Source of the DNA: Rheinheimera sp. A13L
Lineage (GTDB): Bacteria; Pseudomonadota; Gammaproteobacteria; Enterobacterales; Alteromonadaceae
Assembly (NCBI RefSeq): GCF_000217935.1
Contig: NZ_AFHI01000071.1
Coordinates: 62,001 to 126,000, forward strand
Length of the DNA: 64,000 nucleotides
Direction of reading: 5' to 3'
Part shown: positions 8,935-18,148 of the stretch, piece after piece
Position numbering within the stretch: position 1 is the first letter of the stretch
How the letters are laid out: the number at the start of each line of letters is the position of its first letter
Translations under genes and position numbers: made by a program
Notes under the pieces: generated by a model
Databases searched by the model: none
What the model was told of the DNA's origin: nothing
The model's input: the letters and a program-made list of their open reading frames with translations, nothing else

Positions 8935-11559
8935 ATGAACATGGCTCTGGCGTTTAATAAGTCTTTACCTGGTTTATGTACTCTTGATAGTTATAAAAAA
9001 CATTTTGTCGAATTTAACGACTGGCTGAAACATGCCTTTGAACATCAGACCGTTGGCAGTCTGGTCAAAGCCCGCGCCCGTTTTATCGACGAGGTGCTGG
9101 TGTCCTTATGGCAGCATTTTGATCTGCATAAACATAAAAAAATCAGTCTGATAGCCGTAGGTGGTTATGGCCGGGGTGAATTGCACCCCTGCTCTGATAT
9201 CGACTTGTTATTGCTGACAGACAGCAGGCTGGATAACACGCAAAAAGAACAAATCAGCCAGTTTATTACCCTGCTGTGGGACTTACGTTTAGAAGTGGGT
9301 CACAGTGTCCGTAGCGTCAAAGAATCTGTCAGCCTGGGCAAAGAAGACATCACTATAGCCACCAACCTGATGGAAATGCGCTTGCTGACGGGCAGTAAAG
9401 AGCTGTTTGATGAGCTGCAGGTGCAGGTTTGTAAAGACAGTTTCTGGACTTCACAGGCATTTTTCCAGGCCAAACGTGATGAGCAACAACAACGTCATGC
9501 TCAGTACCACGGCACTGCCTACAACTTAGAACCAAATTTAAAAGCCAACCCTGGTGGTTTACGTGATATTCAAACCATAGGCTGGGTGGCAAAAAAACAC
9601 TTTAATACCAGAACCATGCGTGAACTGGTGGCTTATCAGTACCTGACCGAAGATGAATATCAGGAGCTGATGGAGTGTGAAGCCTATTTGTGGCAAATGC
9701 GTTTCGCTTTGCACGTTGAATCCGGCCGTAACGAAAACCGTATTTTGTTTGACTATCAGCCAGCCGTTGCCAAACGTTTAGGTTTTGGTGATGACGGTAA
9801 AGCGTCCGTTGAGCGGATGATGAAACGATTTTTCCAGACGGTGCAACGTGTGGCTGAGCTGAACGATATGCTGCTGCAGCATTTTGACGGCAGTATTCTT
9901 AACAGCCAAAGCAAACTGAAACAGCAAAAACTGGATGACTTTTTTGAGCTGACCGGTCATTTAATCCGCGCCACCGACAATGCCGTTTTTGCCCGTCGTG
10001 AAAATATCCTGCGTCTGTTCTGGCATATAGCAAACAATTCCAATATCACCGGCATTCACTCCGACACTATTCGTTTATTACGTTTAGTCAGGCGTCGTCT
10101 GATGGGCGACTTGCAGGATTATGAAGCCTGCCGTCAGCTGTTTATGACCATAATGCGCCATCCTCGTGGTATGGACAGAGCTATTACACTGATGCATCGC
10201 CACGGTATTCTGGCCTCCTATTTACCAGCCTGGCGCAATATTGTTGGTCAGATGCAATTCGATTTATTCCATGCCTACACAGTGGATGAACACACCCACA
10301 GGGTGCTGAAAAATTTATACCGCTACTCGCAAGCAGGTTTTGAAAACGAATTTCCGCTTTGTACCGACATAGTCAAACGCATGGAAAAACCCGAAATTCT
10401 GTATCTGGCTGGTGTTTTCCACGATATTGCCAAAGGCAGAGGTGGCGATCACTCAGAGCTCGGATCCCTTGATGCACGTGAATTTGGCAAGCTGCATAAG
10501 TTGAGTGACTTTGACAGCAAACTGCTGGCCTGGCTGGTCGAAAGTCATTTATTAATGTCGGTGACAGCACAGCGCCGCGATATTCACGACCCTGCTGTGA
10601 TCGCAGAATTTGCCGATAAAGTGCGTGACGAAACCAGGCTGAATTACCTCTATTGCCTGACTCTGGCCGATATTCGCGCCACCAATGACAATTTATGGAA
10701 TGACTGGAAAGGCTCGTTATTACGAGAGCTTTATTTAGGCACGCAAAAAGCTTTCCGCCGCGGACTCGAGAAGCCTATGGATTTACGCGATTTGATCCGT
10801 GAAAATCAGGCAGAAGCCATGAAGCTATTGCAAAAACAAGGTTTTAGCGAACAAGAAGTGCTGCAGTTGTGGGGCCGGATCAAAGCGGATTATTTTGCCC
10901 GCTACAATCCAAAACAAATTGTCTGGCACTGTGAACATATTCTGCGTCACAAAGACCCGGATGAACCTTTAGTGCTGGTAGATAAAACGCCGTTTCGCGG
11001 CAGCACTCAGGTTTTTATTTATACACCTGATCAGGACAACTTATTTGCTCACTTAGTGGCAGCACTGGACAGCAAAAAGGTCAATATTTTTGACGCCCAG
11101 ATCATGACCAATAAAGACGGTTATGCCATGGATACCTTTGTGGTGCTGGAGCAAAATGGTGAACCTGTTACTTCGCCTTCACGCTTACAAAGCCTCAAAC
11201 GTGCACTGGAAACTTATATTAGCGGCAAACCGGAGCTGTCACGCGGTAAACCCCGTTTATCCCGTCAGATGCGGCCCTTTAATATAGCGCCCAAAGTGGT
11301 GTTTATTCCGGGAGCTAATAAACATCGTACTATGGTAGAAATTACCGCCTTAGATATGCCGGGTTTACTGGCTGATATAGGTTCGGTATTCCAGCAGTGT
11401 GAAATCAGTATTCACGCCGCCAAAATCACCACCATAGGCGAAAAAGCCGAAGACTTTTTTATGATTTCAACGAGACAGGATCAGGCGCTTGATGCTGATC
11501 AACAATCACAATTGCGCCGTGTTCTTGTCGAACAATTAACTCATGTGACAGAGGGATAA
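8935..11559 (+). CDS. glnD: Bifunctional [protein-PII] uridylyltransferase / uridylyl-removing enzyme
   Basis: Nitrogen sensor of 874 residues, near the family norm. The nucleotidyltransferase motif [10 protein letters not shown]...SDID is at residues 76-90 (metal Asp 88 and 90). The HD hydrolase motif [13 protein letters not shown] has His496 and Asp497. Two ACT domains for glutamine sensing are at about 695-775 and 805-874. It uridylylates PII (GlnB/GlnK) when glutamine is low and removes UMP when glutamine is high. Start ATG with GAGGTAAA upstream. It lies four bases before dapD. The glutamate synthase genes it indirectly serves are at 53692-59582. Confidence 0.97.
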   Translation: MNMALAFNKSLPGLCTLDSYKKHFVEFNDWLKHAFEHQTVGSLVKARARFIDEVLVSLWQHFDLHKHKKISLIAVGGYGRGELHPCSDIDLLLLTDSRLDNTQKEQISQFITLLWDLRLEVGHSVRSVKESVSLGKEDITIATNLMEMRLLTGSKELFDELQVQVCKDSFWTSQAFFQAKRDEQQQRHAQYHGTAYNLEPNLKANPGGLRDIQTIGWVAKKHFNTRTMRELVAYQYLTEDEYQELMECEAYLWQMRFALHVESGRNENRILFDYQPAVAKRLGFGDDGKASVERMMKRFFQTVQRVAELNDMLLQHFDGSILNSQSKLKQQKLDDFFELTGHLIRATDNAVFARRENILRLFWHIANNSNITGIHSDTIRLLRLVRRRLMGDLQDYEACRQLFMTIMRHPRGMDRAITLMHRHGILASYLPAWRNIVGQMQFDLFHAYTVDEHTHRVLKNLYRYSQAGFENEFPLCTDIVKRMEKPEILYLAGVFHDIAKGRGGDHSELGSLDAREFGKLHKLSDFDSKLLAWLVESHLLMSVTAQRRDIHDPAVIAEFADKVRDETRLNYLYCLTLADIRATNDNLWNDWKGSLLRELYLGTQKAFRRGLEKPMDLRDLIRENQAEAMKLLQKQGFSEQEVLQLWGRIKADYFARYNPKQIVWHCEHILRHKDPDEPLVLVDKTPFRGSTQVFIYTPDQDNLFAHLVAALDSKKVNIFDAQIMTNKDGYAMDTFVVLEQNGEPVTSPSRLQSLKRALETYISGKPELSRGKPRLSRQMRPFNIAPKVVFIPGANKHRTMVEITALDMPGLLADIGSVFQQCEISIHAAKITTIGEKAEDFFMISTRQDQALDADQQSQLRRVLVEQLTHVTEG

Positions 11560-11563
11560 AGTT

Positions 11564-12388
11564 TTGTCAGATTTAAAATCCATTATCGAAGCCGCGTTTG
11601 AACAACGTGCATCCATTACTCCAGCCACTGTAAGTGCAGAAGTAAAAGCTGCAGTGACTGCTGCCATTGAACTTTTGGACAGCGGCAAAGCCCGTGTTGC
11701 CGAAAAAGTAGCAGGCGAATGGGTGACGCACCAGTGGCTGAAAAAAGCCGTGTTATTGTCCTTCCGTATCAATGACAATCAGGTGATGGACGGCGCGGAA
11801 AACCGTTTCTTCGATAAAGTCCCGATGAAGTTTGCCGACTATACGCACGAGCGTTTTGTGGCTGAAGGTGTGCGTGTGGTACCACCAGCCGCTGTGCGTA
11901 AAGGCAGCTTTATCGACAAAAACGTGGTGCTGATGCCTTCGTACGTCAATATAGGCGCTTATGTTGGTGAAGGCACTATGGTGGATACATGGGCCACTGT
12001 GGGCTCCTGTGCTCAGATAGGTAAAAACGTGCATTTATCCGGTGGCGTAGGCATTGGTGGTGTATTAGAGCCACTGCAAGCCAACCCAACTATTATTGAA
12101 GACAACTGCTTTATCGGTGCCCGCTCTGAAGTAGTGGAAGGCGTGATCATCGAAGAAGGCGCAGTGCTTTCTATGGGTGTCTATATCAGCCAGTCGACCC
12201 GTATCTACGACCGTGAAACCGGCGAAATCACTTATGGCCGTGTACCAGCAGGCGCAGTCGTAGTGCCAGGTTCTATTCCATCTAAAGATGGGTCACACAG
12301 CCTGTACGCCGCTATTATCGTCAAAAAAGTAGATGCCCAGACCCGCGCTAAAGTTGGGATAAACGCTCTGCTGCGCAGCATCGACTAA
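11564..12388 (+). CDS. dapD: Tetrahydrodipicolinate N-succinyltransferase
   Basis: Lysine/diaminopimelate pathway enzyme of 274 residues that transfers succinate from succinyl-CoA to tetrahydrodipicolinate. The middle is a left-handed beta helix with hexapeptide-type repeats ([47 protein letters not shown]). The start is TTG (11564-11566), giving [15 protein letters not shown], preceded by GAGGGATAAAG, which overlaps the glnD stop. The order map-glnD-dapD is the usual gammaproteobacterial one. A repeat element begins two bases after its stop codon. Confidence 0.97.
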   Translation: MSDLKSIIEAAFEQRASITPATVSAEVKAAVTAAIELLDSGKARVAEKVAGEWVTHQWLKKAVLLSFRINDNQVMDGAENRFFDKVPMKFADYTHERFVAEGVRVVPPAAVRKGSFIDKNVVLMPSYVNIGAYVGEGTMVDTWATVGSCAQIGKNVHLSGGVGIGGVLEPLQANPTIIEDNCFIGARSEVVEGVIIEEGAVLSMGVYISQSTRIYDRETGEITYGRVPAGAVVVPGSIPSKDGSHSLYAAIIVKKVDAQTRAKVGINALLRSID

Positions 12389-12390
12389 AG

Positions 12391-12508
12391 CCTTCATACT
12401 TGAAGCTGCAGCTTTGTTGACTTCACGTTCTCGCCCCAGTCGCATAGTACGCTATGCTTCTGGGGTCTCGCTCGTTTGTCGCCTTGCTGCAACTCCAATT
12501 ATTTTGGC
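12391..12508. repeat. Structured intergenic repeat, copy A (dapD-yqcA gap)
   Basis: About 118 bp that match the reverse complement of 31358-31487. Shared blocks include CTTTGTTGACT, TCTCGCCCCAGTC and CTGGGGTCTC. The centre folds as CCCCAG-tc-GCATAG ... CTATGC-tt-CTGGGG. It lies between the convergent genes dapD and yqcA and occupies most of that 168-base gap, so it may also end transcription. Confidence 0.7.
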
Positions 12509-12556
12509 TTTGCGTTGACGATAGCGAAAACGCAGACTCAAATTCCAAAATTGAAA

Positions 12557-12997
12557 TTAAAACTGCTGTTCTATCCAGGGTAAAGCTATATCTTCTGCCT
12601 GTAAGGTTTCGCCTGCATCAATTTCTAAGGCCGGCGCTAAAGCTGTGCCTTGTAATTCAGCCAGTAATTCAGAAAACTGCTTGCCAGCGCCACAAAAGGT
12701 ATCGCCATAACCACTGTCACCCAAACAAATCACAGCGTAGTGTTTGCCTGTTAACAATGGGAATCTGTCTTTTACGTCGATAAAAAATGGCAACAGGTTA
12801 TCCGGAACATCACCCTGGCCTGTGGTGGATGTGATCACCAGCCAGATATCTGGCGCAAAAGCCAATACATCATTAAGTTTCGCCTCAGCATTTAACTGAG
12901 TACTATAACCTTTTCCCTGTAAAATTTTTTCTGCCTCTTCGGCAACAAACTGAGCACCGCCGTACACAGTGCCCACCATAATAGCTACTTTTTTCAT
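12557..12997 (-). CDS. yqcA: Flavodoxin YqcA (MioC-like)
   Basis: Short-chain flavodoxin of 146 residues. The FMN phosphate loop is GTVYGGAQFVAEE near residues 9-21, and the ribityl/isoalloxazine loops are STTGQGDVPDNL and LGDSGYGDTFCGAGK. Members carry electrons in the cytosol; the partner of YqcA is not established. Identity is supported by context: yqcA-truC-yqcC is a conserved gammaproteobacterial run, found here on the minus strand with a 40-base gap to truC. A mioC assignment is the alternative, but mioC normally sits by the replication origin. Confidence 0.88.
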   Translation of the reverse strand: MKKVAIMVGTVYGGAQFVAEEAEKILQGKGYSTQLNAEAKLNDVLAFAPDIWLVITSTTGQGDVPDNLLPFFIDVKDRFPLLTGKHYAVICLGDSGYGDTFCGAGKQFSELLAELQGTALAPALEIDAGETLQAEDIALPWIEQQF

Positions 12998-13037
12998 AAA
13001 TCCTCTGTTTCATAACTGTCGCTTTATATTTGGTACG

Positions 13038-13862
13038 TTAAAGCGGCGTCAAAACACTAAGTTCTGACTGCTCAAAAAAATTGCTGTACCAGCTGTCATC
13101 CGCAGGCCAACCGAATTCTGTAAATAACTGTACTACTTCACCAAGCGGTGCTTCGATCACTAAATCAATGCCCGTTACCGGATGTTTTAACTCCAGTCGT
13201 TTGGCAATCAGCAACAATCTGTGGCTATTCAAATGCTCTGCAAACAATCTGTTATGTTTGCCTTCACCATGAGTGGTATCCCCCACTATTGGATGGCGTA
13301 AATGCGATAAATGCCGGCGCAGCTGATGCTTACGACCCGTTAAAGGTTGCAAAGCGACCAGGGAATAACGTGCCACCGGATATCTACCTATAGCTATAGG
13401 CAACTCCACCACAGACAGCGGCCATAAGGCCGTTACTGCCTCCTGCTTGTCTTTATCCTGATCTGCTAATTTATCGGCTATTTTATCCAGTTGCTCTTTT
13501 AACGGATAATCCAGAATGCCCGCTTGTTTAACAAAACCACGGCAAACCGCCAGATAAAATTTACGCCAGTGCTGCTCTGTGAGTTGTTCTGTCAGTAAAC
13601 GTGCTACATCAGCAGACAAAGCAAATAACAACACACCAGAGGTAGGTCTGTCGAGCCGGTGCACCGGAAATACATGCTGACCGAGCTGATTACGCAGGGT
13701 TTGCATCACAAATACAGTTTCGTGTCTGTCTAAAAAAGAGCGATGTACCAGCATGCCAGCCGGTTTATCGATCGCCACAAGGTACTGATCCTGATATAAA
13801 ATCGTCAGTACAGGAGCTGCAATCAGTTCAGACTCTGTGTGTTGTTTGCTCACGTTTACCAC
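13038..13862 (-). CDS. truC: tRNA pseudouridine(65) synthase TruC
   Basis: RluA-family pseudouridine synthase of 274 residues acting on U65 of certain tRNAs. The catalytic motif HRLDRPTSGVLL holds the nucleophilic Asp, and the substrate-strand motif GRKHQLRRHLSHL is near residue 190. The body starts at TILYQDQYLVAIDKPAGMLV; about 18 residues precede it compared with E. coli TruC. The frame opens at GTG (13860-13862); a second GTG at 13851-13853 is equally possible. The start overlaps the end of yqcC by up to 35 bases. Confidence 0.93.
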   Translation of the reverse strand: MVNVSKQHTESELIAAPVLTILYQDQYLVAIDKPAGMLVHRSFLDRHETVFVMQTLRNQLGQHVFPVHRLDRPTSGVLLFALSADVARLLTEQLTEQHWRKFYLAVCRGFVKQAGILDYPLKEQLDKIADKLADQDKDKQEAVTALWPLSVVELPIAIGRYPVARYSLVALQPLTGRKHQLRRHLSHLRHPIVGDTTHGEGKHNRLFAEHLNSHRLLLIAKRLELKHPVTGIDLVIEAPLGEVVQLFTEFGWPADDSWYSNFFEQSELSVLTPL

Positions 13863-14181
13863 TTAATAATTCATCCAAATCTGCAATACGATTAATCAGC
13901 AGCAATCTTTGCCTGTCTACAGGTTTAAAAGCTTCTTCAGCTATAGGACAGACCGCAATTTGTTGGGGCAATGGCAAACGCCCTGCCACTAAAGCACGCA
14001 TACGCGGCAAAAATACAAATTGCAGCCAGTTTTCCAGTGGCATAGTGTCGCAGAAAAATGGCGCTGTGCTTTGCATTGCCTCAGTGCTTGGTGAGATAAG
14101 CGTCCAAAGCCCACTGGCTTTTAATTCCGTCTCAATCTGATCCAACAATAAATCTACTTGTAAGTGCATAATTCTGTTCAT
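13828..14181 (-). CDS. yqcC: YqcC family protein (DUF446)
   Basis: Small cytosolic protein of 117 residues from the ATG at 14179-14181 (MNRIMHLQVDLLLDQIETEL). The family core is visible at STAPFFCDTMPLENWLQFVF followed by PRMRALVAGRLPLPQ, matching the E. coli YqcC pattern of a FFxDTMxxxEWLQ block and PLPxxxAVxP. The open frame extends 29 codons further upstream, but that part is not family-like. A downstream ATG (14169) is also possible. Function is unknown; the conserved link with truC suggests a role near tRNA modification, which is inference only. Confidence 0.87.
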   Translation of the reverse strand: MNRIMHLQVDLLLDQIETELKASGLWTLISPSTEAMQSTAPFFCDTMPLENWLQFVFLPRMRALVAGRLPLPQQIAVCPIAEEAFKPVDRQRLLLINRIADLDELLSGKREQTTHRV

Positions 14182-14283
14182 ATGGGCTTGATACTGGTCG
14201 ATTTTATCACAGCCAGCGCCAGCCTTACCTTGCAAAAACAGCTGCACGTCGCCATTATGCTGTTTCATAATAAAGGAGTCGTG

Positions 14284-14580
14284 ATGGATTTTGTCTGGTT
14301 ATTATTGTTAGGTATGGCTTTTGTCTATGCGTTTTTGCTGCAACGTAAGCAGGATGAAACTGCCGTGAAGCTGGCCAAACATCTGTGTAAGCAACAAGAA
14401 TTGCAGTTTTTGGAATGCGCCAGAGGCAAACATCAATTTTCAAAAGTGGATAACAGATGGCGCTGGTTTACCAGCTATCAGGTGGATTTTAGTGGCGATG
14501 GCGAAAGTCGGTATCAGGCCGAATTACGTTTATCCGGCCTGCGTTACCTGAGTTTTCAATTGCCACCTTACAGAGTTTAA
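14284..14580 (+). CDS. DUF3301 membrane-anchored protein
   Basis: Protein of 98 residues with one N-terminal hydrophobic helix (MDFVWLLLLGMAFVYAFLL) followed by a basic, soluble C-terminal domain containing CKQQELQFLECARG and WRWFTSYQVDFSGDG. This fits DUF3301, a short single-pass family seen beside yqcC in related genomes. ATG at 14284 has an AAGGAG site upstream; the longer open frame beginning at 14164 runs antisense to yqcC and is rejected. Its stop overlaps the convergent DUF962 gene by four bases. Function unknown. Confidence 0.8.
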   Translation: MDFVWLLLLGMAFVYAFLLQRKQDETAVKLAKHLCKQQELQFLECARGKHQFSKVDNRWRWFTSYQVDFSGDGESRYQAELRLSGLRYLSFQLPPYRV

Positions 14581-14897
14581 AGCAACTTTTGTAATTTTTG
14601 CTCCAACTGCCCCGTCAGAAAGTCTTTATACATCACCCAATCCGCTGCCAGACTATAAAAGGGATATTTAAAGGTAGCGGGTTTATTATGTTCAAACTTA
14701 AAGTGCCCTACCCATGCAAAACCATAACCCGCCAGCAACATCAGCCACCAGTAACTCCACAAGCCTGTAACCAACAAAGTGGCCAAAATCAGCAGCACTA
14801 AAGTAGAGCCGATGTAATGCAAACGGCGACAAACAGGGTTTTTATGTTCAGATAAATAATAAGGATAAAACTCAGAAAAACTACGAAAGCCAGACAT
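14577..14897 (-). CDS. DUF962 / Mpo1-like membrane protein
   Basis: Protein of 106 residues of the family that includes yeast Mpo1 (YGL010w), a dioxygenase of 2-hydroxy fatty acids. Visible hallmarks are FYPYYLSEHKNPVCRRLHYIG near the N-terminus, two hydrophobic helices, and GHFKFEHNKPATFKYPFYS with the conserved His and Asn-Lys-Pro. The histidines (positions 17, 27, 65 and 70 approximately) could bind iron as in Mpo1. Bacterial substrates are not known. It follows the GNAT gene after three bases and is probably cotranscribed with it. Confidence 0.85.
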   Translation of the reverse strand: MSGFRSFSEFYPYYLSEHKNPVCRRLHYIGSTLVLLILATLLVTGLWSYWWLMLLAGYGFAWVGHFKFEHNKPATFKYPFYSLAADWVMYKDFLTGQLEQKLQKLL

Positions 14898-14900
14898 CTG

Positions 14901-15566
14901 TTATGACTCCACCAGCGTTAAAGGGCTACTTTGCCTTGGTCTGAACATTAACGTACCTTTGACTTTGCTGAAACTCAACTCTGTAACCTGCTGATAATGA
15001 TCCGAACTAAAAAAGGCTTTGTTTTTATCCAGAGTGACAAAAACGCCTGTACCTAAAGATGCAGGATTTTTCTCTACTATAGAGTCTACTGCATGCATTA
15101 AATAATGACCTAAGCCCAGATGTTGATACTTGGGAGAAATAGCAATAAAAGCCAGCATATGGTAATGCTTTACCGGCATAGCTGCATGAATTCGTTGTTC
15201 TTTTTCTAATAATTGTTTGGTCGAAACAAAACCAGCTGTCAGTAACATTTTTAGCCGCCAATGCCAGAATCTGTCGCCACTTAATTTAGAACCCGGTTCT
15301 GTGACACAAGCCACACCTAACAACTGCTGATCAATAAAAATACCTATCACAGGTTGCTCTTCCTGCCAGAACACATTCAGCTCTTCACGGATGGCCGCTC
15401 TTAAGCGTTGCTCATAGTCGCTTTTTTCCGACTGGAAAATATCCATAAACACCGGATCGTCGTGATAAGACTGATATAACAAAGAAGCTGCTATTTTCAG
15501 TTCATCGGGGGTTAACAACTGTGCTTTAAGCTGACTAAGATCAAGAGCAGGTTGGTTTGGCATCAT
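14901..15566 (-). CDS. GNAT family N-acetyltransferase
   Basis: Protein of 221 residues. The acetyl-CoA motif A is IAISPKYQHLGLGHYLMHAV (about 140-159), with the Q-x-x-G-x-G pyrophosphate loop. A DNKAFFSSDHYQQVTE-like C-terminal strand region follows. The substrate cannot be told from sequence. The start is the first of two adjacent ATGs (15564-15566), with CAGGGAC upstream. Forms a likely two-gene unit with the DUF962 gene. Confidence 0.85.
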   Translation of the reverse strand: MMPNQPALDLSQLKAQLLTPDELKIAASLLYQSYHDDPVFMDIFQSEKSDYEQRLRAAIREELNVFWQEEQPVIGIFIDQQLLGVACVTEPGSKLSGDRFWHWRLKMLLTAGFVSTKQLLEKEQRIHAAMPVKHYHMLAFIAISPKYQHLGLGHYLMHAVDSIVEKNPASLGTGVFVTLDKNKAFFSSDHYQQVTELSFSKVKGTLMFRPRQSSPLTLVES

Positions 15567-15683
15567 ATGTCCCTGTTATTTATTGTAGTTTGAGTATCAA
15601 CATAGCAGCGAAGAGACGGATTGCCAATGCGTCGGCCCGATCAACCAACTATAGTAAACAGAACACAACAGAGGGATTTCATT

Positions 15684-15914
15684 ATGGATATGACCACTCA
15701 CGATATGGCCACTTTATTTGCTCAGCTTGGTTTGGAGAATAGCCCTTCCGCCATCACAGCTTTTATCGCCAATCATAAACTTCCCGCAGAATTATCTTTA
15801 TCTGAGGCAGCTTTCTGGACAGAGGCTCAGGCAAATTTTCTTAAAGAAAACTGGAGGCAGGACGCTGACTGGTGTGTAGTGATTGATCAGTTAAATGTGC
15901 AGTTAAGGCACTAA
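15684..15914 (+). CDS. DUF2789 protein
   Basis: Small acidic cytosolic protein of 76 residues. The pattern MATLFAQLGLENSPSAITAF, then LPAELSLSEAAFWTEAQANF and DADWCVVIDQLN, fits DUF2789, a family common in Pseudomonas and Alteromonadales with no known role. ATG at 15684 has a GAGGGA site upstream; the frame extends 21 codons upstream but without family similarity. It is divergent from the GNAT gene and ends at a hairpin (15927-15957). Confidence 0.85.
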   Translation: MDMTTHDMATLFAQLGLENSPSAITAFIANHKLPAELSLSEAAFWTEAQANFLKENWRQDADWCVVIDQLNVQLRH

Positions 15915-15926
15915 TACTGTGATAAA

Positions 15927-15957
15927 GGGAAGTGCTGCCGCATTGGCAACACTTCCC
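15927..15957. terminator. Bidirectional hairpin between convergent DUF2789 and DUF3192 genes
   Basis: GGGAAGTGCTGCC pairs with GGCAACACTTCCC (one internal mismatch) around a five-base loop. No T-tract follows on either strand, so factor-independent termination is plausible but not certain. Confidence 0.55.
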
Positions 15958-15971
15958 CGGTCCGGGGATTG

Positions 15972-16337
15972 TTACAACTGGCGATAGGCTTTGTCACCCC
16001 AACCAGATAACACACCGTTTTTAAATACTAACGGAGTGCATTCATCTTTGCTGGTTTCACCGTCGCTATGCTGATGATGAGTGCGGTAAAACAGCACTAC
16101 AGTTTCGTTATCGCCTTCACGGAAAGACTCACTGAAATCAGGTGTGCCTAACTGACCACGAACTGAATCTAATGCTGTGCCCAAATTTAACTGGCTGATC
16201 ACCTGATTATTTAATTTTTGCGCTTTTTTCCAGGATGAATTATTGCTGCCATTCTCATCCTTGCCGCCTATAGCCACAACACAACCAGATAATGCCATCA
16301 TGGCTGTAGCTACTGTTAATACCTTTAAATAGTTCAT
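15972..16337 (-). CDS. DUF3192 lipoprotein
   Basis: Protein of 121 residues with a lipoprotein signal: hydrophobic segment, then a lipobox ending in LSGC at residue 19. The mature part contains LGTALDSVRGQLGTPDFSES and the closing block SKDECTPLVFKNGVLSGWG, which is the DUF3192 pattern and resembles the SmpA/BamE fold (inference). A paralogue lies at 29124-29507, sharing LFYRTHH/LYYRTHR and KDECT-x-x-x-FKN. Probably anchored to the outer membrane from the periplasm. Role unknown. Confidence 0.85.
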   Translation of the reverse strand: MNYLKVLTVATAMMALSGCVVAIGGKDENGSNNSSWKKAQKLNNQVISQLNLGTALDSVRGQLGTPDFSESFREGDNETVVLFYRTHHQHSDGETSKDECTPLVFKNGVLSGWGDKAYRQL

Positions 16338-16505
16338 TGCTTGTCCTTAGAGTTTTAACTTGTGGATCTTAACTTGTTGATAGCCAAAAGCAAAACTGGG
16401 GCCAACTTTTAAAATACATATAAAACAACAGCTTAAAAAATCACGCTAGTGATGAAAGCAATTTAAGTGGTAAATTTCACTAACTTTTAGCGAAATAAGA
16501 AAATA

Positions 16506-16784
16506 ATGGAACAACTAAGCCAACAAGTCGCAAAAATTGCGGCTCAACTACAGCAAGAAGGTAAAGAACCCAGCCTGGCTTTAGTGAAAGCCCGTTTAGG
16601 CATAGCCACTATGAGCCCAGCTTTATTACAGGCCTATCAGGCCTGGCGTAATGGGGGTGTTAGTGTACAAAACACTGCAGAGCAAGCATCTCAGCCGGTG
16701 AGTGAACAGCCTTCAGATCTGCAGGCCGACCTGGCACGCATTGAAGCCAAACTTGATTTGATTATCAAAAAGCTGGGGATCTGA
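16506..16784 (+). CDS. Small HTH-like protein with C-terminal coiled coil
   Basis: Protein of 92 residues. The N-terminal half (LSQQVAKIAAQLQQEGKEPS, then LALVKARLGI and PALLQAYQAWR) resembles the KfrA-type winged-helix DNA-binding N-terminus; the C-terminal segment from about residue 70 (LQADLARIEAKLDLIIKKLG) is a short amphipathic coiled coil. DNA binding is inference. Its last base overlaps the ATG of the DUF2310 gene (TGATG), so the two are probably coupled. Confidence 0.7.
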   Translation: MEQLSQQVAKIAAQLQQEGKEPSLALVKARLGIATMSPALLQAYQAWRNGGVSVQNTAEQASQPVSEQPSDLQADLARIEAKLDLIIKKLGI

Positions 16785-17560
16785 TGTTAGTTGCAGAGCT
16801 GGAATTTAAAATTATTGCCGACACCAGCTTTGATGAAGCGGAACAGGGTATTCGCCATTATCTGGAAAAGCTGATTTTTCAGGGCCAGATCTTAGGCCGT
16901 GAATTCCCGACCTATCAGGCCAAAGACAGTTTTTTCAGCCGTGTTGTTTTGCCACAAGCTGATGCGTTAGACAAAAAGTCACACAGCAAAGCTGGCCTTA
17001 GTGCTTTAGATCAATTGCAACAAGTGGGTTTAAGTTATCCCAGGCTGACGGTTCTTGGCGATGATTTAATGTCAAATCATACCGACCCCTGTCCCAATCA
17101 CTCTGCTTTGATTTTATTTTGTAGCTTTTCAGCCACCAACTCAGTGCTGTACTGCGCTGAACATTTTGCCCCTGTGCCTTTGTATAAAGTGGGCCGAATA
17201 TCAGGTGAAGATTTTGAGCCTTTAATACGCTGGCAATTGCAGTATCAGGCACTGGATGAAATTCAGATGCAGGAAGCAAGAGTGCTGTTTAAAAGTGCAG
17301 AACAAAGTGTACAGGGCTTTTACAGTGGCCTAAACCAACAAGGTTATAAACATGCCAAAGCTCTTAGCAAAGAGCTGAACAAGCCGGTTTATTATTATCT
17401 GTACAGTGGCAGCAGTAACGACTGTGCAGCTGAAGCTGAGAAAAAATGCCCTTGCTGTGGCGCAGACTGGACATTAGATCAGAGCTGGCATGGCCTATTT
17501 GATTTTTGTTGTGAACCTTGCCAGCTGGTATCGAATATAGCTTTTGACTGTCAGCCTTAA
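16784..17560 (+). CDS. DUF2310 family Zn-ribbon-containing protein
   Basis: Cytosolic protein of 258 residues. The C-terminus carries a Zn-ribbon with CPCCG (about residue 222) and CCEPC (about 243). The N-terminal alpha/beta part matches DUF2310, with a substrate-like cleft unknown. It overlaps the upstream small HTH-like gene by one base (TGATG), suggesting translational coupling and a joint role, perhaps regulatory. It is convergent with syd (six-base gap). Function not established. Confidence 0.82.
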   Translation: MLVAELEFKIIADTSFDEAEQGIRHYLEKLIFQGQILGREFPTYQAKDSFFSRVVLPQADALDKKSHSKAGLSALDQLQQVGLSYPRLTVLGDDLMSNHTDPCPNHSALILFCSFSATNSVLYCAEHFAPVPLYKVGRISGEDFEPLIRWQLQYQALDEIQMQEARVLFKSAEQSVQGFYSGLNQQGYKHAKALSKELNKPVYYYLYSGSSNDCAAEAEKKCPCCGADWTLDQSWHGLFDFCCEPCQLVSNIAFDCQP

Positions 17561-17566
17561 ATCAGC

Positions 17567-18094
17567 TCAGAAACTTAGCTGCTGTAAAAAAGTGGCTAAG
17601 TCCGGCGCCAACAGGTCCTTGACTTCCATCCCTACTTTTTCCAGATACACTTCACCTGTCGCCACTAACACTGAAATTAAATAATCGTCGTGATCGGTGG
17701 CGGCAATAAATACAGTTTCACGCTGCTTTAAGCGTCTTTTCATCAGAATATGGGCGATGATATTTTGCTGCAACCGCTCAAAATCAGCCTGATGCCAGCT
17801 CATCAACAGCTCCAGCTCTCCCCTTTCGTGCTGAACCTTTAAACCACCACCAAAATAGCTGGTGTAAAACTCTGTCAGCTGTTCAGGAAATTCCAGCTCC
17901 AATGCTTGCTGAGTTTTAGCTAAATCTAATTTGGGTTCAGCTTTTACCGGGCGCCAATGCACTTCACCGTCCACCACATCACCATACTGACAAGGAGAAT
18001 GATGTTCAGGGTCAAGCCAACTGAGAAGTGTCGGATGTTGTTTTTGATAAGACTCTACAAATTCTGTGAATTGCTGATGGAATTGGCCCGGCAT
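17567..18094 (-). CDS. syd: SecY-interacting protein Syd
   Basis: Soluble protein of 175 residues that binds SecY at the inner face of the membrane in E. coli and is thought to check translocon quality. Family features: acidic FVESYQKQHPTLLSWLDPEH, the SPCQYG block, EFYTSYFGGGL and FIAATDHDDYLISVLVATGEVYLEKVG. I chose the ATG at 18092-18094 (MPGQFHQQF); the open frame extends 23 codons upstream into the queF promoter. It is divergent from queF, the same arrangement as E. coli syd/yqcD. Confidence 0.93.
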   Translation of the reverse strand: MPGQFHQQFTEFVESYQKQHPTLLSWLDPEHHSPCQYGDVVDGEVHWRPVKAEPKLDLAKTQQALELEFPEQLTEFYTSYFGGGLKVQHERGELELLMSWHQADFERLQQNIIAHILMKRRLKQRETVFIAATDHDDYLISVLVATGEVYLEKVGMEVKDLLAPDLATFLQQLSF

Positions 18095-18148
18095 GGTGAT
18101 TCGCTTCTGTGCTAAAATTGCCGCCATTCTAACTTGGTTGTTGGTGTT

